The position numbers and the translations under genes are program-made. A stretch of 5,008 bases of DNA, taken from NCBI GenBank assembly GCA_024276295.1, contig JAJRXN010000555.1, positions 1 through 5,008 on the forward strand, in the 5' to 3' direction. This document shows, piece by piece, positions 1 to 5,008 of the stretch. The notes under the pieces were generated by a model. It saw only the letters and a program-made list of their open reading frames with translations, had not been told where the DNA came from and did not search any database. The DNA comes from Acidobacteriota bacterium. Its GTDB lineage: Bacteria > Acidobacteriota > Polarisedimenticolia > J045. How positions within the stretch are numbered: the first letter of the stretch is position 1; the number at the start of each line of letters is the position of its first letter.

Positions 1-531
1 CCACGGGGCCTCGGTGACGAGGATCACGACGCCGTGGGGGGGCGGTTCCTCGAGCACCTTGAGCAGCGCGTTGGCCGCCGAGGGCGTCATCCGGTCGGCC
101 GGATCGACGATGTAGACGCGGTGCGAGAGTTCGAACGGCGGGGCCTGCAGCGAGACGATCACGTCGCGGGCCTGGAGCACCGAGATGCGCGTCCGCGAGG
201 GAGGCACGCCGACGATGCCGATGTCGGGGTAGGTCTCGGGACTCGCCCCGGGTGTCGGGCGCGCCCGCAGGCGGGTGACCGCCGCGGCTTCCCCAACGCG
301 CCGGCAGGGCGTGCACGCGCCGCACGCGTCGGCCCCGTGCCGCGCCCGGCAGACCAGCGCCGCGGCGAAGGCGCGGGCGGCGGTCGCCTTGCCGACGCCC
401 TCGGGGCCGTGCAGCAGCAGCGGGGGGACGGGCTCGCCGGCTTCCGCCAGCGTCTCGAGCAGGCGCCGCGCCGGGTCCTGGCCGAGGAGTGCCGACAGCG
501 GGCCGACGGCGAGGCGTTCGACGGCGGTCAT
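1..531 (-). CDS. holB: DNA polymerase III delta prime subunit (clamp-loader AAA+ protein), 3' end beyond the window
   Basis: Delta prime is part of the clamp loader that places the sliding clamp on primed DNA. I translated 177 codons from the ATG at 531; the frame is still open at base 1, so the C-terminal part is missing. A P-loop-like GPEGVGKA lies at residues 42-49, with Ala49 where ATP-binding proteins have Ser or Thr. A four-cysteine zinc module follows (Cys61, Cys70, Cys73, Cys76). At residues 139-164 comes the hallmark block VYIVDPADRM...AANALLKVLEEPP. The Walker B-like segment reads DPAD rather than DExx. Degenerate Walker A and B motifs point to delta prime, which does not hydrolyse ATP, rather than to DnaX (tau/gamma). 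The SRC motif should lie just past the left edge. The start codon overlaps the tmk stop as ATGA, and a GAGG seven bases upstream supports it. The tmk-holB order is common in bacteria. DnaX is the main alternative and is less likely. Confidence 0.93.
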   Translation of the reverse strand, partial: MTAVERLAVGPLSALLGQDPARRLLETLAEAGEPVPPLLLHGPEGVGKATAARAFAAALVCRARHGADACGACTPCRRVGEAAAVTRLRARPTPGASPETYPDIGIVGVPPSRTRISVLQARDVIVSLQAPPFELSHRVYIVDPADRMTPSAANALLKVLEEPPPHGVVILVTEAPW

Positions 532-1187
532 CGCGCGCCCTCGGGCGCGGGGGCGAGGCCGGGCAGGAGATCGGCCAGCGCGGCGACGACGTCCCGGTGC
601 ACCGCGTCCGGGTCGCGCGCGGCGTCCACCACGCGGACGCGGGCCGGCTCGCGGCGGGCGATCTCGAGGAATCCGCCGCGGACCCGCTCGAAGAACTCGA
701 GCGACGCGTCGTCGTAGCCGGCGGCGTCGGTTTCGGTGCGCGTGCGGGCGCGGTCGAGCCCGATGCGGGGAGGGAGGTCGAGCAGGATCGTCCGCGCGGG
801 TGTCAGGGTCAGCGGCTCGAGGGCGTGGAGCGCCTCGATCAGCGCCAGCGGCCGCCCCCGGCCGTGTCCCTGGTACGCGCGGGTCGAGTCGAGGTAGCGG
901 TCCGAGATGACCACCGCGCCGCGAGCCAGCGCGGGGGCGATCAGCGACTCGACGTGGTGCGCGCGCGCGGCGGCATAGAGGTACACCTCGGCCAGACCCA
1001 GCTCGCGCCAGACCTGCGGGTCCTTGAGCAGCGAACGCAGCGAGTCGGCCAGCCGGCCCCGGCCGCCCGGCTCCCTGGTCTCCACGACCTCGCGGCCGGC
1101 GACGCGGCAGGCGGCGGCCAGACGGGGGAGCTGGGTCGACTTGCCGGCCCCCTCGATGCCCTCGATCGTGATGAACAGTCCGGCCAC
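528..1187 (-). CDS. tmk: Thymidylate kinase (dTMP kinase)
   Basis: This cytoplasmic enzyme phosphorylates dTMP to dTDP with ATP, a step shared by the de novo and salvage routes to dTTP. The 219-residue length is normal for the family. Visible motifs are the P-loop GIEGAGKST (residues 10-18), TREPGG (37-42), and the DRY motif with its following helix, SDRYLDSTRAYQG (95-107). An Arg-rich LID region (about 146-160, Arg146/148/150) precedes the conserved LEFFERVR helix (163-170). Gly in the P-loop together with arginines in the LID fits the bacterial type II (E. coli-like) arrangement rather than the human type. The usual Thr after EPGG is Arg43. The start is GTG at 1187, chosen because MAGLFITIEG begins the beta strand before the P-loop as in homologues and because GGAGGAG sits just upstream. 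It is the first gene of an operon with holB, overlapping it by four bases. The identification is secure. Confidence 0.97.
   Translation of the reverse strand: MAGLFITIEGIEGAGKSTQLPRLAAACRVAGREVVETREPGGRGRLADSLRSLLKDPQVWRELGLAEVYLYAAARAHHVESLIAPALARGAVVISDRYLDSTRAYQGHGRGRPLALIEALHALEPLTLTPARTILLDLPPRIGLDRARTRTETDAAGYDDASLEFFERVRGGFLEIARREPARVRVVDAARDPDAVHRDVVAALADLLPGLAPAPEGAR
534..549 (-). promoter_or_regulatory. holB ribosome-binding site inside a GC palindrome
   Basis: On the minus strand a GAGG at 542-539 lies seven bases before the holB ATG and is the likely Shine-Dalgarno element. It sits in the middle of a perfect seven-base inverted repeat (arms 534-540 and 543-549, with only two bases between them). 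The hairpin would fold over the ribosome-binding site, and ribosomes finishing tmk would open it. That would strengthen the coupling already implied by the ATGA overlap. In DNA this GC-rich such palindromes also arise by chance. Confidence 0.4.
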
Positions 1188-1191
1188 CGGG

Positions 1192-1198
1192 CTCCTCC
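1192..1198 (-). promoter_or_regulatory. Shine-Dalgarno sequence of tmk
   Basis: On the minus strand the sequence reads GGAGGAG, ending four bases before the GTG start of tmk, with GGAGG about six bases from it. This is a near-ideal ribosome-binding site. It decides the start in favour of GTG at 1187, since no ATG is available nearby in that frame. Confidence 0.8.
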
Positions 1199-1210
1199 GG
1201 GGAAGCCGCG

Positions 1211-1216
1211 ATTATA
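1211..1216 (-). promoter_or_regulatory. Likely -10 element of the tmk-holB promoter
   Basis: The minus strand reads TATAAT exactly (bases 1216 down to 1211). It is the only sigma-70-type -10 in the only AT-rich spot of the surrounding DNA. Transcription would begin near 1204, leaving a 5' leader of about 17 bases that contains the GGAGGAG ribosome-binding site. At the expected -35 spacing the sequence is GC-rich, lies inside rnhB and does not resemble TTGACA. There is no extended TGn either. The call rests on the -10 and its position. Confidence 0.55.
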
Positions 1217-1220
1217 GAAT
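1215..1220 (+). promoter_or_regulatory. Possible -10 element for a leaderless rnhB transcript
   Basis: The plus strand reads TAGAAT, five of six matches to TATAAT, overlapping the minus-strand -10 by two bases. A start about seven bases downstream would fall on or next to the A of the rnhB ATG at 1227. The rnhB ATG has no Shine-Dalgarno sequence before it (the bases are CCGGCG), which fits a leaderless message. No -35 is recognisable. Confidence 0.4.
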
Positions 1221-1226
1221 CCGGCG

Positions 1227-1883
1227 ATGCCGCCGCCCCCTCCCGGCTCCCGTCGCGATCTCCGTCGTCGCGAGCGCGCTCTGCGCCGCGACGGCTACGC
1301 GCTGGTGGCCGGGACCGACGAGGCGGGGGCCGGGCCCCTCGCCGGTCCGCTGGTCGCCGCCGCGGTGATCCTCCCGCCGGGCCGCAGGTTCGACGGCGTC
1401 GACGACTCGAAGCGCCTGACGGCGGCCCGACGCGAGCGGCTCGCCGAGCTGATCGAGCGCCGCGCACTCACCGCGGCGGTGGCGATCCTGCCTGCGCGGG
1501 TCGTCGACCGGATCGGCCCGCTGGCGGCGTCGGTCGCGGCGATGACCCGTGCCGTGCGGTCCCTCGACCCGCAGCCGGACTTCGTGCTGGTCGACGCCCG
1601 TCCCCTGCCGGCACTCGGCATTCCGCACGAGGCTCCGGTCGGGGGGGACGGCCGGCACCTCGCGATCGCCGCGGCGAGCATCCTGGCCAAGGTGCGCCGC
1701 GACGCGATCATGCGTGCGCTCGACGGCCGGTACCCGGGCTACGGGTTCGCGCGGCACATGGGCTACGGCACGCCAGAGCATCTCGAGGCCCTGGCGCTCC
1801 TCGGCCCGTGCCCGGAACACCGCCGGCGCTGGGCGCCGGTGCGCGAGGCGGGTCAGGCCCGGCTGCGCTTCCCCGACCCCTGA
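1227..1883 (+). CDS. rnhB: Ribonuclease HII
   Basis: RNase HII cuts RNA in RNA-DNA hybrids and nicks DNA 5' of single embedded ribonucleotides, starting ribonucleotide excision repair. The protein has 218 residues, normal for the family, with an Arg-rich N-terminal extension of about 15 residues compared with E. coli. Motifs in order are GTDEAGAGPLAGP (29-41), DDSKRLT (59-65), LVDARP (121-126), GDGRHLAIAAASILAKVRRD (140-159), GYGFARHMGYGTPEH (171-185) and GPCPEHRRRWAPV (193-205). The four acidic metal ligands are all present: Asp31, Glu32, Asp123 and Asp159. Two usual basic residues are replaced: the Arg of GRG is Ala35, and the Lys of HKGY is Met178. The start is ATG 1227; an in-frame TAG at 1215-1217 rules out anything earlier, and there is no Shine-Dalgarno sequence. 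The gene diverges from tmk and overlaps the tail of the convergent oxoprolinase-like gene by 31 bp. Confidence 0.95.
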   Translation: MPPPPPGSRRDLRRRERALRRDGYALVAGTDEAGAGPLAGPLVAAAVILPPGRRFDGVDDSKRLTAARRERLAELIERRALTAAVAILPARVVDRIGPLAASVAAMTRAVRSLDPQPDFVLVDARPLPALGIPHEAPVGGDGRHLAIAAASILAKVRRDAIMRALDGRYPGYGFARHMGYGTPEHLEALALLGPCPEHRRRWAPVREAGQARLRFPDP

Positions 1884-4800
1884 CGCCGACCGCAGCCTCC
1901 AGCGCCCGGCGTCTCGACGAGCAACCGGTCGCCGGGCAGGACGTCGACCGCGTCGGCGCTGGCGAGGACCAGCACGCTCCCGTCGCCGCGCAGAAGCCGT
2001 ACGCGGCCCGGGGCGCCCGGCGCGCCGCCCGCGAGCCCCTCGGGACCCCGGACGCGGTGTTCACCGAGCACCGAGAGCCGAAGCGGTGCCCGGAACTCGA
2101 GTTCGCGCACGATGCCGTCGCCGCCGCGCCAACGTCCGTCGCCGCCGCTGCCGCGGCGGACGGCGAACCGGCGCACGGCGGCCGGAAAGCGATGCTCGAG
2201 CAGTTCGGGATCGGTGATTCGGGTGTTCGTCATGTGGACCTGCACGGCGCTCGCCCCGTCGAATCCCGGCCCCGCTCCCGCACCGCCGCCGATCGTCTCG
2301 TAGTAGCTGGATTGCGCGTCGCCGAACAGGACGTTGTTCATCGTCCCCTGGCTCGCCGCGCACAACCCGAGCGCGCGCAGCGATGCGTCGACCAGCCGCT
2401 GGCTGATCTCGACGTTGCCGCCGACGACCGCCGGCGCGGTGGCCGGATCGTCGGGAAAGTCGGGGGCGAGCAGGCCGGGCGGAATCGTCAGCGTGATCCG
2501 TTCGAGCAGACCCTCGTTGAGCGGCAGCGGCTCGCCGACCAGCAGTCGCAGCACGTAGATCACCGTGCTGGTGACGATCGCCGGCGTCGCGTTGAGACTC
2601 CCCGGGTGGACCGGGGGCGGGTCGGGAAAATCGACCCGCGCGCGATCGCCGGATATCTCCCAGCAGACGGTGATCGTCGTGCCGTCGTCGAGCACCTCGC
2701 ATGCGAGGTGCCGGCCGTCGCCGCGCCGAGCGAGCGCCGCTCCGACCAGGCGTGCGGCGCGGTCGTGGAGCGACCGCGAACGCCGGCGGAACGTCGCGGG
2801 GCCGGTGCGCGCCGCGAGGGAGGCCAGTTCCTCGCCACCGCGGTGGCAGGCGGCGATCGCCGCCTCGAGGTCGGCGACGTTGTCGTCCGGCGTCCTCGAC
2901 GGCCACGGTCCGCTCAGGAACAGTTCCCGCAGCGTCTTCGTATCGACCGTGCCGGGCGGGCCGAGGCGCGTCGGCGGGATCACGACCCCTTCCTCGGCGA
3001 GCCGGCGCGCATCCGGCGCCATCGAGCCGGGCAGGCGACCGCCGATCTCGGCGTGATGGGCCCGCGCGGCGACGAAGCCGAGCCGCGATCCATCATCGGG
3101 TGCGCCGACGGCGAGGATCACCGTCAGGTCCGGCAGATGCGAGCCGCCGAAGGCGGGGTGGTTGGTTACCGCCAGCTCTCCCGGTGCCAGGACGCCGAGG
3201 GCCGCATCGACCGCGCGGACGCAGAGGCCGAGCGAGCCGAGATGCACCGGGATGTGCGGCGCGTTGACCAGCAGCCGGCCGTCCTCGTCGAGCACGGCGC
3301 AGGAGAAGTCGAGCCGCTCGCGCACGTTGATCGACACCGCCGTACGGCGCAGCGCCTCGCCCATCTCCCGCGCGATCTGCTCGAGTCGGTGAGTGAAGAG
3401 TTCCTGCTCGACCAGCTCGGCGCGACGACCCGCGCGCGGCTCGTCTCCGGACCGTTCGATCATCAGCGCGCCGGAGTCCGCGTCGACGGCCAGGTGCCAG
3501 CCCGGTTCGACGACGGTCGTCGCGTGCGGCTCGATCACCAGCGCGGGGCCGGACACCCGCGTGCCGGGCGCCAGCGCGCCGCGCTCGAACACCGGCGCAT
3601 CGTGGACCGCCCCGGCGGCGCGCATCGCGACGCGCCGGAGGGGCGCCGGGGCGGCGGTGCCGGATCGCGGACGGGACGATATCGCCGGGGCCGTTGCCGG
3701 AGTCGCCGATGCGACCACGCGCAGCGCGACCGCCTCGAGGGGGCGTCCGGCCGGCAGGTGGCCGTAGAGAGCGCGGTAGCGCCGGCGAAACTCCGCGCCG
3801 GGGCCTTCCCGTGCCGGAAGGTCGACGTCGAGCGTGCATTCCTGGCCGGCGAAGCGCAGCGAGAGCACGCGGCGGATCCGCACCCGGGCCGGCGGCAGGT
3901 TCTCGGCCGCCAGCACGTCGCGGACCTCGCGCTCGAGCGTCGCCGCGAAGGTGTCGAGATCGTCCGCGATCGACTCCAGCGGAGCGAGGATCTGCCGCTC
4001 GACGTGGCGCTCGACCGGCGCGACGGCGAGCCCGCAGGCGCTGAGCAGTCCGGCGTCGCCCGGGACGATCACCCGCCGGATGCCGATCCGCGCCGCCAGG
4101 GCGCACGCATGCTGACCGCCGGCTCCACCGAAGGCGACGAGAGCGTCACCACGCGGGTCGTGTCCGCGGCGGATCGAGATCGCGCGGATCGCGTCGGCCA
4201 TCCGCAGGTTGGCGATCTCGAGCAGGCCGTCGAGCACGTCGTCGCGGCTCACCGTCTCGCCGGTCTCGCGGGCGACCTTGTCGACCAGCGCCGCCAGCCG
4301 CGCCTCGGCCGCGGCGCGCGAGAGCGGGATCTCGAAGCCGGCCTCGTCGATCCGGCCGGCGAGCAGGTTGACGTCGGTCAGCGTCAGCGGCCCGCCCTCG
4401 CCGTAGCACGCCGGGCCGGGATGGGCGCCCGCGCTGTCCGGGCCGACGACGAGGCGGCCGCCGCGGCAGTCGCAGATCGAGCCGCCTCCGGCGGCGACGG
4501 TCTCGATCTCGAGGGCCGGGAGCGCGACGCGGACCGGGCCGACCGCGTGTTCGCGAACCCAGGTGGGCGGGTCGGTCGGTCGCGAGACGTCGGTGCTGGT
4601 CCCGCCCATGTCGAGCGCCAGCACGCCCGCCGCGCCGGCCGCCCGTCCGACATGACCGGCGCCGACGACTCCGCCGGCCGGGCCGGAGAGCAGCATCGAA
4701 GCGGCGCTCGCTTCGGCTGCGGGGACCAGCCCCCCGGCGCTCGTCGAGACGAGCAGGCGGCTTCCCGGGGCGAGGGCCTGCTCGATCCGGGCGAGAAACG

Positions 4801-5008
4801 AGCGGACCAGAGGCGCGCATCCGGCCTCGACGACCGTCGTCGTGGTCCGGGCGAGCAGCCCGAGTCGCGGCGCGATCTCGTGCGAGAGCACGATCGAACC
4901 GAAACCGAGCGGGCCCAGCAGCTCGCGGACGCGCTGCTCGTGAGACGGCGCGACGTCGGCGTTGACCAGGCAGACCGCCAGATGCTCGATGCCCTTGGCG
5001 CGCAGCGC
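1853..5008 (-). CDS. Fused hydantoinase A/B, 5-oxoprolinase family protein, N-terminus beyond the window
   Basis: Family members use ATP to open cyclic amides. The eukaryotic fused form converts 5-oxoproline to glutamate; bacterial relatives also act on hydantoins. Residues are counted from the right edge, where the frame is already open; 1051 are present and roughly 150-200 are missing. The HyuA half covers about 1-530: LSHEIAPRLG (41-50), LSGPAGGVVGAG (107-118), the phosphate-binding DMGGTSTDVS (133-142), AAGGGSI (172-178), SAGAHPGPACYG (192-203) and LVAFGGAGGQHACA (290-303). The HyuB half covers about 532-1051: NAPHIPVHLG (582-591), HPAFGGSHLPDLTVI (617-631), HHAEIGG (651-657), VVGGNVEISQRLVD (861-874), SQGTMNNVLFG (886-896), HMTNTRITDPE (925-935) and RRGSGGDGRWRGGDG (951-965). 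GGAGGQHACA and the fusion favour the 5-oxoprolinase branch over acetone carboxylases, but the substrate is not proven. The GTG at 4891 is internal. The C-terminus ends in a short basic tail that overlaps rnhB. Confidence 0.93.
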   Translation of the reverse strand, partial: ALRAKGIEHLAVCLVNADVAPSHEQRVRELLGPLGFGSIVLSHEIAPRLGLLARTTTTVVEAGCAPLVRSFLARIEQALAPGSRLLVSTSAGGLVPAAEASAASMLLSGPAGGVVGAGHVGRAAGAAGVLALDMGGTSTDVSRPTDPPTWVREHAVGPVRVALPALEIETVAAGGGSICDCRGGRLVVGPDSAGAHPGPACYGEGGPLTLTDVNLLAGRIDEAGFEIPLSRAAAEARLAALVDKVARETGETVSRDDVLDGLLEIANLRMADAIRAISIRRGHDPRGDALVAFGGAGGQHACALAARIGIRRVIVPGDAGLLSACGLAVAPVERHVERQILAPLESIADDLDTFAATLEREVRDVLAAENLPPARVRIRRVLSLRFAGQECTLDVDLPAREGPGAEFRRRYRALYGHLPAGRPLEAVALRVVASATPATAPAISSRPRSGTAAPAPLRRVAMRAAGAVHDAPVFERGALAPGTRVSGPALVIEPHATTVVEPGWHLAVDADSGALMIERSGDEPRAGRRAELVEQELFTHRLEQIAREMGEALRRTAVSINVRERLDFSCAVLDEDGRLLVNAPHIPVHLGSLGLCVRAVDAALGVLAPGELAVTNHPAFGGSHLPDLTVILAVGAPDDGSRLGFVAARAHHAEIGGRLPGSMAPDARRLAEEGVVIPPTRLGPPGTVDTKTLRELFLSGPWPSRTPDDNVADLEAAIAACHRGGEELASLAARTGPATFRRRSRSLHDRAARLVGAALARRGDGRHLACEVLDDGTTITVCWEISGDRARVDFPDPPPVHPGSLNATPAIVTSTVIYVLRLLVGEPLPLNEGLLERITLTIPPGLLAPDFPDDPATAPAVVGGNVEISQRLVDASLRALGLCAASQGTMNNVLFGDAQSSYYETIGGGAGAGPGFDGASAVQVHMTNTRITDPELLEHRFPAAVRRFAVRRGSGGDGRWRGGDGIVRELEFRAPLRLSVLGEHRVRGPEGLAGGAPGAPGRVRLLRGDGSVLVLASADAVDVLPGDRLLVETPGAGGCGRRQGSGKRSRA

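Noticed and set aside
34..1217. Long plus-strand open frames (34-717, 275-910, 489-1217, 1024-1368) opposite holB and tmk
   Set aside because: They are antisense to two clearly recognised genes. Their products are Arg, Ala, Gly and Pro-rich low-complexity sequence typical of shadow frames in GC-rich DNA, with no recognisable domain.
1212..1820. Minus-strand 202-codon frame opposite rnhB, and a shorter one at 1295-1711
   Set aside because: They lie antisense to all RNase HII motifs, and the translation is Arg-rich without family features. Stop codons are simply rare at this GC content.
2959..3058. Glu in place of Asp in the HHADIGG motif of the HyuB half (reads HHAEIGG)
   Set aside because: This is a conservative change at a likely metal-site residue, and as far as I recall it occurs in other bacterial members, so it is not good evidence of altered function.
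3640..3810. Ala/Pro-rich stretch late in the HyuA half, considered as a possible frameshift or fusion scar
   Set aside because: The reading frame and flanking family motifs continue normally on both sides. Low-complexity, variable sequence is expected in this part of the protein.
2061..4820. Other long frames over the oxoprolinase-like gene (minus 2061-2906, 3093-4106, 4146-4820; several on the plus strand)
   Set aside because: The frame encoding HyuA/HyuB motifs runs unbroken through the whole region. The others are compositional shadows and give no recognisable motif, so there is no reason to suspect an overlapping gene.
1..5008. CRISPR arrays, tRNA or rRNA genes, insertion sequences, phage or defence genes, large direct repeats
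   Set aside because: I saw none by eye. Coding sequence fills almost the whole window, and the only gap is 39 bp, so there is no room for a hidden non-coding system.

Overview
The window is very GC-rich bacterial chromosome; nearly every third codon position is G or C, and the one clearly AT-rich patch is about ten bases in the tmk-rnhB gap. Base composition and the mix of housekeeping and catabolic genes suggest a high-GC bacterium such as a member of Acidobacteriota, Myxococcota or a related lineage. Nothing in the sequence fixes the phylum, so this is only an impression.

Layout. Four protein genes fill the window almost without gaps. On the minus strand, from position 1187 down to the left edge, lie tmk (thymidylate kinase, complete) and holB (DNA polymerase III delta prime, its first 177 codons). 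They overlap by four bases (ATGA) and look like a translationally coupled replication and nucleotide operon. A 39-bp divergent gap (1188-1226) separates tmk from rnhB (ribonuclease HII, complete, plus strand). The gap holds a perfect TATAAT on the minus strand and an overlapping TAGAAT on the plus strand, so one small AT-rich island probably starts both transcripts. rnhB has no Shine-Dalgarno sequence and may be translated from a leaderless mRNA.

From 1853 to the right edge, on the minus strand, a single long frame encodes a fused hydantoinase A/hydantoinase B protein of the 5-oxoprolinase family. Its N-terminal end lies outside the window. It converges on rnhB, and the two coding regions overlap by 31 bp tail to tail. 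An apparent start at 4891 is internal to the gene.

How the genes relate. tmk, holB and rnhB all serve DNA synthesis and maintenance: dTTP supply, clamp loading, and removal of ribonucleotides or RNA primers. The oxoprolinase-like gene is metabolically unrelated and belongs to a different transcription unit. I see no RNA gene, CRISPR array, insertion sequence, phage gene or defence system. The points worth a second look are local: non-canonical residues in RNase HII, the compact divergent promoter, a hairpin over the holB ribosome-binding site, and the fused oxoprolinase gene with its unusual tail.
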